This document shows positions 46,266 to 57,780 of a DNA stretch of 64,000 nucleotides, piece by piece. A program made the position numbers and the translations under genes. Under the pieces are notes generated by a model, which saw only the letters and a program-made list of their open reading frames with translations, had not been told where the DNA came from and did no database searches. This DNA comes from Dermatemys mawii (taxonomy: Eukaryota; Chordata; Testudines; Dermatemydidae): NCBI GenBank assembly GCA_007922305.1, contig ML677333.1, positions 19,365,555-19,429,554 of the forward strand, written 5' to 3'. Position 1 is the stretch's first letter; each line of letters opens with the position of its first letter.

Positions 46266-48689
46266 GCACCACCATTTGTTCTCCTATGTGAGTGCTGCCA
46301 TGGTCCCCTTCTGAGTCTGGTCCTCAAAACTGAAATGTTTTATTTGGAAATGTCAAAACAGTTCATTTTGATATTTCCAGTACTTTTTCTGATCAAAATA
46401 AATCTCACTCAGCTGTAGTTCAGAGATATGAATTTAAGTTAGATAATCTATTTCTAAAAAACTAGCTGTACTTTTCTTGAATATTTTTCAAGATAAGAAT
46501 TTCTCCCCAACCAAAGGTATAGGCTGACCAGGACTAACTGGTCCATGTGATATAAAACCATGTCTCAAATGTCAAAATACTGACTGTGGCATCTAAATAA
46601 TTTTTATAACAAAAAAAAGAAAGTTATCTGACAAAGACATTATGATTTGTGGGAAAGAATGCAAAATGAAAACTAAGATTCTTAAAATCCACAGCAAAAG
46701 CACACTTGTTTGGAATCTGTAAAAAAATGTTTTGTAAAACTTGGAACAGAAATGTTCACTATTTAACTTTGCATATTTGAATCCTTAATATTGTGTTTCC
46801 TGTCAGAGTATGTGGACTAAAAAATTTCCTCCACCCCCCGCCCCGCCCAAGGGTTATATCATCCAGAAAGAATCACAGATAGCTCAAAATGTAGTTTAGC
46901 GTTAACTCTCAAAATACATGACTTCCCTATGACAGCCATTTTTGGCAATTTTGGCTTGCAAAACTGAGGTTCAAAGCACAATCTAAAACAACACTGCGCA
47001 AAGTGGGTGTGACATGCTTCCAAGTGATTGAAAGGGACAAAGAACTATCCTGGAAGGATGGAGCAGAGTGGTGGAAGTGCAAGTTTCCCTCATGAGGTCA
47101 GTTTTCAAAAATGTGGGGGGAAATGTTTCTACAGACAACAAATGCATTTATGTTATCTAAGTAGATTTGCAGACAAAAGCCAGGTCAGGTAGGAGCAGAA
47201 GAAGTGGACAAGAACATAAGAACACTGGTTCCCTCTCCAGGAGTGCTACAGGCAGTTATAATGGTTCCGGCTATCAAGGAGATGTATTTACTGATTTTGT
47301 GTGAGCACACGCACACAGGTGCATAAATTAAACTATGCGGTTCTCTAGTGGGTGGCAAACATGAAGAATAAATGGTTAATAATAGCTAAGAAGGCTATTT
47401 AGCTCAGGTAGCAAAAGACTGTTTATATAGATGAAAGACCATGAACCCAAACCTACAAGAAAATAAGCAGAAAAATCAATATAGTTACATTATTTGCGCA
47501 GTATTTTGCAACTGGCATAGTTGTAAAAGGAGAAAATAAAATGGAGTAATTGGAAGTGATACTGACTTCAGTGGAAGCAAGATTAGTCCCAGTAGGTTCA
47601 GCAAGATAATCACGGACCTAGACAATTTTTCTTTGCAAAGTCTTATGTACCTCTAAGTTATGTCTCGAGTATACGAACCATGATCATATGAGGTACTGAG
47701 TACAATGGCATGGCCTCTGCCACTCATTCACTGCTATTACAGTTATGCTGACTGCAAAATAGTGTATACTTTTTGAAAGGAATTATATATTAACTCATGT
47801 AGCTCTTAATGGACAGTTTAGTTACCAACAGAGATGTTACCGTGTCCCCCAAAATAATATTTTTTTTTTAAAAAAAAAAAAAAGATAAAAAAATGAATGT
47901 TTATATCTATGAAAGGATAGCTATTATCTCATTTCATCACTTGCACATGTAAAATTATATCCATATGGTTTGTTTGATAACACACATATTTCATACAGCA
48001 CTAGGTAGCCCAAACTCTTCAGTCATAAATCATGGTGAAACTTTGTTATTCATTTAATACAATTTCAGGCTCTCTGTTCCCAGAAGAGTAATGTGATGTT
48101 CATCTTTTCCACATAAACCAATTTTCCTGTATATTTAAATTAGTTTAAAGCATTCCTTATGTCAAAGATTTCAATATTTCTGTTTGTAAATTAAATAGAA
48201 TAGTTCTTAGTTGCTGAGGTACTCTGTTTAATAAATAGTCTATTTTTAGTTATAATATGCACTTATAGGATTTCAAGAAATATAGTATGTAATCATAATA
48301 TATTAATCTTTCATTGGATTAGCAAGGAAATCCTGAATGACAGTTACAATAATATAGCATTACAAAAATTGATGCACTCTTATGTCTTGTCTTCCTGAAA
48401 AAGCAAAACTGACCTGACAAAAAATGAATTTAAAAAATTTTCCATTTTAAGCTTATTATGACTTTCATACTTGGAATACTAAGTAATTTCTAATTTTCTT
48501 TGTCACAATAATGCTGTATGCTAGTCATAAACAAACTATTATAATAAAAGAGGTCAGTAATGAAGACCAGTGTCTACAAGGCTCCCCATGTGATTTCATT
48601 TTAGCAACATTAATGATTGTGCTCAAGTACATTTCCTCTATTTATCCACCCAAAGTACACTTATGGCCCCTTTTACCACAGTATCTGTA
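46266..48689. other. No recognised feature
   Basis: Low-GC sequence. A T-run followed by an A-run at about 47860-47884 is self-complementary low-complexity. Nothing else recognised. Confidence 0.4.
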
Positions 48690-48850
48690 ATGTACACATA
48701 AAACCCCGGAGAGTACAAAACTACTATTATTCCGATTTTACAGATGGAAAGATGAGACAAAGGCTAAGACTTGGACAAAAATCACACAGGAAGCCTGTGG
48801 AGGATCACAGAATTGAACTGAGGTCTCCCAAGTCCCAGGTTATCATCCTT
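48690..48850 (-). repeat. CORE-SINE / MIR-like element
   Basis: 'ctattattccgattttacag', 'atggaaagatgagacaaagg', 'gtggaggatcacagaattga' and 'actgaggtctcccaagtccc' are the antisense MIR order from core toward the tRNA-derived head ('gttcgaatcc' region). Better preserved than the others. Confidence 0.7.
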
Positions 48851-49936
48851 TCATTTCCTTTTGGAGTAGAAAAAATATGTAAACACTGTATCACTATTGT
48901 TATTTTGCCTAAGTTTCAGACCCATGAGTACTTACACACTGTGTTTGGATTCTAATACATATAAAAGTAGACAATATATTCTTACAACAGCAAGTAACTA
49001 TTGGTAGCAAAGATGCCTTTACAGTAATGTGGTTGATGACGGGGTACTAAAATGTTTAGGTTTCCTCTAAAGCTACGTGTAATATTGATCAGGCATATCA
49101 AAAAGTGGATATGCATTACCTCTAATACATTTCAGACTAATTACATACAGACTAAGTGCAGGTAACATATTGGAAAAATGTTTAAAGTTGCAATAATGGT
49201 AAAAAAACAACTTTCCTCTCTTAAGTGTCTTGCTTCTCCTTTATGAAAATCAATTCTATCAATTTCAAATAAATCTAGGTAGCACAGACTCTGCATAACT
49301 TTTGACAGTTCCCCACCCTGCTCTCTCTCTTATTAAATCTGGTGGCTATAGTTATTTTACCTCATTCACTTGCTCTGACAAAACATGCAAGAATCCCCAA
49401 ATTCGCCTCAGTTTCTCTCCCCCAACCCACCTACCAATATTTTTTTAAATAAATATAAATCTCTCACAGTCACATCACTCCAGAGAAGCAATATGTAAAG
49501 ATTGAGAGAGCACTTCCATGCTAAATCTCTATTTTCAGGCACAAGTTGCTCAAACCTTCTCCTCCCCATCCCCAAACAGTAATCTGTTGATATACAGAAA
49601 CCAAATCTTGGTAGATACCTGGAAGCAAACATAATATCAAAGTTGCATTAATATAACCTTGTATTCCAGGTATGAGCAGCCCATCGAGAGGTGTCATTTA
49701 TGCTATCTCTTCTTCTCAGGAGGAATAAATTGAGATGGTAAGAAACTCTGTTCAGGGGATGCAGGACAACTGTATTTGTGTATATGCACAGTAACTGAGA
49801 CAATGACCATGTTGACATTATGCACATTTCATGAACTAAACGCTTCACATATCTCAGTGGATCCAGAATTGGAGATGCCATTTTTCCAATGAGCATTCTT
49901 ACATGAACGTACAAACCACTTCTTGTCTTCGCACTG
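48851..49936. other. No recognised feature
   Basis: No recognised feature; open frames are short. Confidence 0.4.
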
Positions 49937-50337
49937 TGGCAGAGCTCTGATCTTATCCCTGTGGGTCCCGTGCTTCCAGGTGGTTTATGCTAGCCTCAGA
50001 GGCTCACGGCGACCCTCCACACAGCCTCTCTCTCTCTAGAGCAGGGGTGGGCAAACTACGGCCCACATGTGGCCCACAGGCTACTTTTATCCGACTCACG
50101 AGCTCGGGCCAGGGAGCGGTGCCAGTGGCCCTGCGCTTCCAGCCCGGGGTGACAAAGAGCCCTGTGGCACCTTAAAGACTAACTAAAGTATTAGAACATA
50201 AGCTTTTGTGGGCTAATACCCACTTCGTCGGATGCATGCAGTGGAAGTATCCAGGGGCAGGTATAAATAGGTAGGCAAGAACCAGGTTAAAGATAACAGG
50301 GTGGGTCCAATGAGGCTGAACCAGCTGTTATCTCTAA

Positions 50338-51437
50338 TCAGGGAGGGTGAGGTATTCCTCTAGCAGCTGAACTGGAGGTGTGAAAAGCGAGAGAAGAGAA
50401 ACTGCTCTTGTAGTTAGCTAGCCATTCAAAATCTCTATTCAGTCCCAAATTGATTGTGTCAAATTTGCAAATGAATTGCAACTCTGCAGTTTCTCTTTCC
50501 AGTCTGGTCTGAAAGTTTTTTTGCTGCAAAATGCTGACCTTTAAGTCTTTCATGGTGTGCACAGGGAGACTGAAGTGTTCTCCTACAGGTGTTTGTATAT
50601 TGCCATTCCTGATATCTGATTTGTGTCCATTTATCCTTTTTCGTAGGGACTGTCCAGTTTGACCGATGTACATAGCAGAAGGGCACTGCTGGCACATAAT
50701 GGCATATATTACATTGGTAGATGTGCAGGTGAATGAACCAGTGATGGTATGGCTGATCTGGTTAGGTCCTGTGATGGTATTGCTGGTGTAGATGTGTGGG
50801 CAGAGTTGGCATCGAGGTTTGTTGCATGGATTGGTTCCTGAGTTAGAGGAGTTATGGCGCAATGTGTTGTTGCGGGTGAGAATATGCTTGAGATTGGCAG
50901 GTTATCTTTGGGCCAGGACTGGCCTGCCTCCCAAGGCCTGTGAAAGAGAGGGATTGTTGTCCAGGATGGGTTGTAGATCACTGATGATGCGTTGGAGAGG
51001 TTTTAACTGAGGACTGTAGGTGACTACCAGTGGTGTTCTGTTGTTTTCTTTCTTGGGCTTGTCTTGCAGCAGCAGGCTTCTGGGTACACGTCTGGTTCTG
51101 TTGATCTGTGTCCTTATTTCCTTGTGCAGGTATTGTAGTTTTGAGAAAGCTTGGTGAAGATTTTGTAGGTATGGGTCTCTGTCTGAGGGGTTGGAGCAAA
51201 TATGATTGTACCTCAGTGCTTGGCTGTAGACAATGGATCGTGTGGTGTGTCCGGGATGGAAGCTGGTGGCATGAAGGTAGGTGTAGCTGTCGGTAGGTTT
51301 TCAGGATAGGGTGGTGTTGATGTGGCCGTCATTAATTTGCACCGTGGTGTCTAGGAAGTGGACCTCTCGTGTACACTGGTCCAGGCTGAGGTGGATAGTG
51401 GGGTGGAGGCTGTTGAAATGATGGTGGTCACCATCCA
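50338..51437 (-). pseudogene. Penelope-like RT C-terminus plus GIY-YIG endonuclease
   Basis: The minus-strand translation starts with the end of the PLE reverse transcriptase: REVHFLDTTVQINDGHINTT, KPTDSYTYLHATSFHPGHTT and SQALRYNHICS. A linker (PQLKPLQRIISDLQPILDNN) follows, and then the GIY-YIG domain in an open frame of 174 codons (50338-50862): CTSTNVIYAIMCQQCP, AMYIGQTGQSLRKRINGHKS, VGEHFSLPVH and RETAELQFICKFDTI. Two stops (near 51310 and 50908) break the frame and the RT palm is absent. The nuclease would cut the target for RT priming. The nuclease part looks intact, with YIGQTG, R and H present; the rest is dead. Confidence 0.88.
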
Positions 51438-51708
51438 CCTCCAGTTCAGCTGCTAGAGGAATACCTCACCCTCTCTGATTAGAGATAACAGCTGGTTCAG
51501 CCTCATTGGACCCACCCTGTTATCTTTAACCTGGTTCTTGCCCACCTATTTATACCTGCCCCTGGATACTTCCACTGCATGCATCCGACGAAGTGGGTAT
51601 TAGCCCACGAAAGCTTATGCTCTAATACTTTAGTTAGTCTTTAAGGTGCCACAGGACTCTGTCACTTCTGCAATTCCAGACTAACACGGCTACCCCTCTG
51701 ATTCTTGA
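51438..51708 (+). repeat. Penelope-like terminal repeat with hammerhead-like core
   Basis: This repeat holds the most complete hammerhead-like core in the window. CCGACGA lies at 51585-51591. Stem II pairs GTGGG (51593-51597) with CCCAC (51604-51608), followed by GAAA (51609-51612). A 3-bp stem III encloses TTAT and the cleavage-site-like TC is at 51621-51622. Departures from the usual core are C for U at the second position of CUGANGA and one extra A before stem II. The left repeat at 50152-50378 is its inverted copy. Confidence 0.6.
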
Positions 51709-51730
51709 CAGCCCGGGGTGCCGGCCGCGA

Positions 51731-51853
51731 CAAGCCATGGGGCCCCGCGCTCCAGAGCCAGGGGCGGGGCTGAGCGCAGCAAGCTGTGGGGCCCCACACT
51801 TCTGGGTATGGGCGCCAGGCTGAGCGCAGCGAGCTGTGGGGCCCTGCACCCGG
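51731..51853 (+). repeat. 50-bp tandem repeat, about 2.4 units
   Basis: Units start near 51731, 51780 and 51830 with 'caagccatggggcccc', 'caagctgtggggcccc' and 'cgagctgtggggccct'. They share 'ggctgagcgcag'. It is part of the hAT MITE. Confidence 0.8.
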
Positions 51854-51884
51854 CTGAGCACGTAAGTGGCGGGGTTCCGGGGGT

Positions 51885-52110
51885 GGTGTGGCAGTTAGGG
51901 TGGGTGGGGGTCTCAGGAGGGGGCAAGTCAGGGAAGAAAGAGCAGGGGGGCTTCCCTGGGGGTAGGGTTCGGGGGGGCGTTTGGATTATGGGGGCCTCGG
52001 GGGGGGGGGTTCAGGGACAACGAAAGGGGGGGGGTTTATGGATCGGGACTTCTGAAGGAGTTCTAAGGGGGGCAGTCAGGTGGGGGGGTGGGAAGTAGGT
52101 GGGGGTCAGA
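51885..52110 (+). repeat. G-rich tract, quadruplex-forming potential
   Basis: Dense runs of three to ten G on the plus strand, spaced by a few bases (for example near 51940-52035). It is inside the hAT MITE and much richer in G than the AT-rich surroundings. Confidence 0.8.
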
Positions 52111-52300
52111 TAGGGGGCAGGGCCAGGCTGTTTGGCGAGGCACAGCCTTCCCTACCCAGCCCTCTGCACAATTTTGAACCCCAGTGTGGCCCTCAGGCCA
52201 AAAAGTTTGCCCACCCCTGCTCTAGGTCCAGGGTTACAGTCTACTGAGCCCTTTCATCATAAGCCAGCAAGGACGTTGGTGAGAGAACTCCCACAGTCTC

Positions 52301-52527
52301 TGTAGAGATAACAAGGTGGTTCAGCCTAATTGAACTAACCTTGTTATCTTTAACCTGGTTCTTGCCTACTTATTTATACCTGCCTCTGGATACTTCCACA
52401 GCATGCATCCTATGAAGTGTATTAGCCCATGAAAGCTTATGCTTCAATACTTTTGTTAGTCTTTAAGGTGCCACAGGACTCCTTGTCGCTTCTGCAGATC
52501 CAGACTAACATGGCTACCCTTCTGATT
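52301..52527 (+). mobile_element. Second Penelope-like tail, solo, in the same LTR
   Basis: It starts 'tgtagagataacaaggtgg' and runs through 'cttgttatctttaacctggt', 'tgaagtgtattagcccatga', 'aagcttatgcttcaatact' to 'cagactaacatggctaccc'. The flanking 'cccacagtctc' (52290-52300) and 'cccacagcctc' (52528-52538) give an 11-bp duplication with one mismatch. The hammerhead-like core is degraded (CCTATGA). Non-coding. Confidence 0.85.
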
Positions 52528-53077
52528 CCCACAGCCTCAGTTATCCCAACAGGCTTATTCCAGAACAGTTTTAGCCTCCTGAGCTGAGAGGGGCCTCTCT
52601 TCCCTCCCAGGTGGTGTTTCTGTAGTGATGGGTTGGGGGGGAACCCAGACCCACTCTCTACTCCAGGTTCCAGCCCAGGGACCCTAATGGCAGCAGCTGT
52701 TAGCAGCTGACCTTTCACTGCCGGAGTTGCTACATTTCCCCCACAGGTCTCCTGCTTCTCTCTTCTTCACCCTTACCAATGGATTGATGGGGTGTTCATT
52801 ACCCAGCCCTTCAGCCACACTTTCTCTCCTCTGGCTCCTTTCAGCCTGACTGAAGTGAGCCCTTTTATAGTATCAGAGGGGACTTAATTAGAGTCAGGTG
52901 TTCTCACTAGCCTAACAGCTTCAACAGACTTTTTGCAGGCTAATTGGAGTCATGTGTCAACCCTAGCATAGAGCAGCCCCTGCTCTGGTCAGTCAGGGAA
53001 CAGAAAACTGCTAATCCAGTGGCCAGTATATCTGCCTTCAACTACTTTTCTGTACCCACTGGCCTGGGTCTATCACA

Positions 53078-56000
53078 ATACGTTTAGAAGTTTCATCATA
53101 AAAAAAAACAAACACAAAACACACTACTCCAAAACATTAGGTAGCAAAACACATGCAATTCTCAGACTAGAAAGACAATTCCTTTGTGCTGCTAATCCAT
53201 TTAAAAATAGGAGAACCAGGAGAATTGGATTTGTGTGGTCATCTGAAATTGACTCTGCAGAAGGCATTGAAGAAATATTTACAAGACTGCATGGACACCA
53301 GCTGCATGGTACTGCATTTTAAACTACCTGAACAGCAGTTTTTACATCACTGGTTTGGCTCTTAAAAATGTTGTAATTGATCAGATCTTATACTATACAC
53401 TTTGAGAGGTACGAACTATGTTTTTTATGAGTAGCAAAAACTGGATTCTGATCCTCATAAGAGCCTCTGCGTGCTAGTGCAATATAAATATTCAATTCTA
53501 ATAATCATTTTGGACTAACAATTATTAGGATCATGAGCTGACTTTATTTACAAATTCAGAACTGTATTGACATTTTTCAGTTATAAATAATTCTTTATAG
53601 TATACTTTTTGAAAGGCAAGCTAACAGCTTCAGATTTTCAAGGGGATGAAGCATTCCCTCCAAAAATCTTTAAAAGCTACTCAGCTAAAAGCTATTTGTC
53701 AGCAGCAGGAGATGAGACAGTAAGCTCCCCTACTCTTCTGCTTTTCCCTTCTGTGAACTTTAAGCAACTTTCAACCTACCACTGTAAAAATCAGAAACAA
53801 CAGCACTGTTTTTTCTCATCAACCAATAGTGCAAATATTTAGCAAGCATCTACTAATGAATTGTTTATTGAAAGGTGTAAATAAAAGAATGTAAAACCAG
53901 CTGTATAAACAGTGCCTTATTTTAAGAGTCCCTATTTATGAAAAAGAGTATGTTTTCTTGACTGTCATTCAGAAAACAAAGCAGTATTCTAGGATCAATG
54001 CTCGAGTTTGAAACACACTTACTCCTTCATAGTAGCAAGCTTATTAGAATTAATCAGTCCTTAAAACTTAATGGAAGGAAGTAATCCTGATTCTTTCTAA
54101 TGAAAAGACAAATTAAGGTAAACTAACCAGCATAGTTTTATAATTAGATGTCTGTAAAAATCTCTTCAATTAAAGAATTTTTAAGTAGAAAAAAGATCTT
54201 TGAAGGAACATTATTAAATTGCTGAACTCTTAGATGAAGGGATATTTTCACATAACATGCATATAATATTGTTTACAAGCAACCAGCATTTCTTAAGGTA
54301 TCTTAGACTGATGTGAAATTTGGTAATTTCATAATCTGACTAATGGGAGGCTTTTCCACCTATTTTAGCAGAAATAAAACAAAATATTTGTTTCCATATC
54401 TACAATAACTTGTCAAAATGAAATAAATTCTAGTGCCTTTATTCATTCAGCACTGAAAAAATGGATTATGTTTATAAATGCATGCAGCAGCTTTTCTTTA
54501 GAATTATATGCAGATTTGGAGAGAAGGGTCATAAGAGTCAATAGGAAGGATTATATGAGAACCAAAGACAATTGGATTGCCCAAGAAACAATGAGGGACA
54601 GAATTTCATAGCTCATAATTTTTCAACTGGTGAACTGAATGGCATAGAAGTAGGAATTCTCAGGTGTAAATTTGCTTTTTGCAATCAACCACTACACATG
54701 AATTGAAAATAGAAGTGTGCAACTTAATCATAAACCACTGCCAATGATTTTAAGTTAGTATTTTCAAATCATTCCTGATGAAGAGAATTATTATTCCCAT
54801 TTTATAGATGGGCAAAAGGAGATACAGACTGGTTGAGTGACTTGCCTAGATCAGTTGTTTCTAGCTTATGTTCCACTAACGCACACTATTTCTGAATCAT
54901 CGCTACCAAAGTTATGATTTGTATAGCTCTCTCATGTTTTTCCTTAATAGTATTGTTTTTTTGTTCATACGGCTCTCAAGGCCACTGTAATTATTGTTTA
55001 GTAAAGGAGAGTCACATCAACAAATGCAGAATGGTACTACAAATACTTGCAAGTTTATTATCTGCTAGTTAGCCAAAAGATGCACCCATTATTTAAGAGT
55101 GATGAGTTGAAAGATTCAGAATGAAAACTGTTTATAGTGTGCCATTTTAATACAACACACAAATATTTTGTACTGCCATAGTTTTTTTCACAGTTGCAAT
55201 GGAACAAAGGAAACAGAGTTCAGCATCCATCCATTACTGAAATTTTACACAGACAAAACATTTAAAGCCACGCACAGTGAGCCACGGCTAGTAAGCATAC
55301 CTGATAGAACCTACAAAAGCAGCTCACTGTGGCTTAGAACACATGCAAGAATTAAAACTTTCCACTTGAGGTCTGAATGCATCATGACCTCATCTTGATC
55401 ACTATTTCATTATCAAAAACTAAAGATTATAATGCCTTGAAAGAAACTTGCATTTTACTATATTAACCATCCATACTCTGTCAAAGCTAGAACAAATTCC
55501 ACTTTCACAAACTGATTCATTCCTGATTCCAACGAGGAAAGAGACACTTGTGTTCATCAGTTACCCATTTAACTATCAAATATTTACATACTTGATTAGC
55601 TCTAAGAGTCACTTTCTAATTCTTTATATCTATGCTTGACAATCTGCTGAGTACAACTGTTCCTATTCAGCTTTTTTCCCTCTGAGTGGCTGAACTGATT
55701 TGTTCTGCTGCACAACACACAGTATGTTTGAAATACTATCAGGTTTTCTTCCTTCCAAAAATTGCCATTTCTCACTTGATAATACTGTCTAAATAGGTTT
55801 TCGGAGAGATGTTTCTTATTTTTGCCACATTTTCATTTTTTTTGTTTGTTTTTGTTTTTATTTTAACGCTAAGGAAACTGCCCCTGAACCCCAAAAATGT
55901 ATAATAAAACTCAGTAACTTGCATATCCAGGTGACTTAAAACCCTGTCAAAGTTTCCATGCTATGTGTTTTATTCATTGAAAAACAATTGTCTGTTTGCA

Positions 56001-57655
56001 AGTCCTTGTTAATCTATATGAAGACACTAGACTATGGCATGCAAGCTGTGGAAAAAAATTATCAGTTCTTTGTCTTCTTCAAGCTTCTGTCAGACATTTT
56101 GAAGTCAAGACACACATACTGGATAATGACAGATCCATCAGGTCCAAACACAGCAAACAATTAAGCATGTGTGTAGCCCCAGTGAAGTAACATGAGAGTA
56201 CTCACATGGCTAAAAGGTGAGCACATGCTTAAGTGCTTTTTCTGGAGCACAGCATAACACCTTCCCTCTAGCTCAATCACAGATATTGTAGCGGGTTCAG
56301 GGTCTCGGACACTTTGGTAATGGGGGCCATATGAGAAGCTAGAAGCTTCTGCTTTGTTGCACATCCAATGCGCCACTATGCTTAAGAAACTCATGTAGTC
56401 ACTCACTTCCCAGTCTGGGGTCAAACTGACTCATCCTGAGTGCTTTATTACATTTCATTAAGTTTGTTCCCTGGGCTCAGGTGCAACCTGGCTTAAGAAT
56501 GACAACGTATATTTCAGAAATTGTTTTGATGTCTCTTTTTCCCTCACTTCACCAACAGTAGTCAGTGGCAAAACTTTCACTGTATTTTAGTGTCTGTGGA
56601 TAAATGCCAATGCATTAATATCCTCTCTCTCTGCCTCCTTCCACCAGTGAGCTAGTTACCTGATCCCAGATGTTTTCGTATTTATGCTTGTAAAAGCACT
56701 CACCTTTGCTCCCTAGCCTCGCTACACAGAGAAAAATCATCACAACTGTAGCATTGATCCTGTTGATGAAGAGAAATAAGACTGGCCATGAATTCTCACC
56801 ACAAAAAAATTCGTAGTCAAAACTGCAAACTGTGGGCTACAAAATATAGGCCTATAAAACATACAGAGTAGAATGATTTTTTTGCTGTATCAAAATAAAT
56901 GGAAAACTCGTCTTCTGAAATTTTCTACTCACTTTAAGTCAGAAAAATTGTGACTTGAAACCAAAACTCGTACAAAAAAGGAAAATGTTTATAATTTGGG
57001 GAAGATCCTGCCAATCTCTAGAAGAACATCAGCAAAAAACCTTCAGGTGTTCCACATAAGAACATGAACCAGAGGAGCAGTGTACATATTTCTTGATCAT
57101 CATCAGCAGATCCTTCCCAAGGTGGTGGGGTTTTTTAATGGCACTTTTCACCAGTCTATACCATTGTTCCAGAAACACAGAATGATAGGTATTAATTCCT
57201 CTTCCTTGGTCAATTGTGCCAAGAAAACTATATGTAGTGTTTCACATAATATTTCAGTTGATTCTAAACCAAGATGCGAGCATCTCGCTTACAGCAGAAC
57301 AAAAAAAGTGGATGATAAACATCACTTAAAATGTAATTTTAGAGCAGAGAGTGGGAGGATATCCTTGATTAAACATTCAGTTTTTAAATCTGTAAACACT
57401 TAAGAGGTGTTTTCAGTAGTTTCCTAGGTCTTAATGCATCTGTAACTAAAATATGCTTTGCATCATTTAGTGCACAGACCTGAGGCATTTTTTCACCTCT
57501 AAATATTTAGTGAAAACAGAGTACCACACTATACAAGTCGCATCAACAGAATGTGCATTCTTTACCTTGGAAAGTCTACGGGACATGAGGGAGACTGTCG
57601 TTCCAGTCTCCGGTGAAAGAAAAACCTTAGCTGTGGGATTATTCTTTTTGTTTGT
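53078..57655. other. No gene; small MITE remnants
   Basis: Unique-looking AT-rich sequence. 'agtgaagtaacatgagag' and 'gcacatgcttaagtgctt' (56180-56245) are a MITE remnant. A MIR-like antisense piece 'attattattcccattttata' lies at about 54787. Open frames are short and unrelated to known families. Confidence 0.45.
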
Positions 57656-57659
57656 ACTA

Positions 57660-57780
57660 TGATAGGATAGAAAGGCCAAGTCAGGATCAGGGCCCCATTG
57701 TGCTAAAGACCCTAAAAATACATAGGAAGACACTGTCCCCACTCCAAAGAGCTAATGGTATGTATGTGCAGACAGAAGGG
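57660..57780 (+). repeat. Old interspersed repeat fragment
   Basis: 'gtcaggatcagggccccatt', 'gtgctaaagaccctaaaaat' and 'aagacactgtccccactcca' belong to the same family as 17500-17650 (see that entry). Confidence 0.5.

Larger units (their letters stand above)
50152..51708 (-). mobile_element. Penelope-like element with inverted terminal repeats
   Basis: A perfect 12-bp target duplication 'cagcccggggtg' flanks the element (50140-50151 and 51709-51720). The minus strand encodes the RT C-terminus, linker and GIY-YIG nuclease, then ends in a tail (50378 to 50152). An inverted copy of that tail (51438-51708) stands at the other end, longer by the 'cagactaacacggc' part. Most of the RT is missing. 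PLEs are known for such terminal repeats in mixed orientation. Confidence 0.9.
50042..52219. mobile_element. hAT MITE carrying a Penelope-like element
   Basis: A perfect 16-bp terminal inverted repeat, 'caggggtgggcaaact' at 50042-50057 and its complement at 52204-52219. The flanking 'ctctagag' (50034-50041) and 'ctctaggt' (52220-52227) are a slightly decayed 8-bp duplication. Without the PLE and its 12-bp duplication the MITE is about 0.6 kb. It has a 50-bp tandem repeat and a G-rich tract but no transposase. Confidence 0.9.
49937..53077 (-). mobile_element. LTR of the 33064-33707 family, interrupted twice
   Basis: Segments 49937-50041, 52220-52300 and 52528-53077 align in order with 33064-33707. 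Shared phrases are 'agcctcagaggctcac' against 'agcctcagaagctcac', 'catcataagcca', 'ccagcccagggaccctaat' and the end 'tctatcaca' against 'ccatcaca'. Without inserts it is about 0.72 kb, near the 644 bp of the other copy. Orientation follows from the other copy's primer site. No target duplication was found, so it is old, and it is the oldest layer of this nest. Confidence 0.75.

Noticed and set aside
51718..52098. Gly-rich open frame of 126 codons
   Set aside because: Produced by the 50-bp tandem repeat and G tract of a MITE; no start context or domain.
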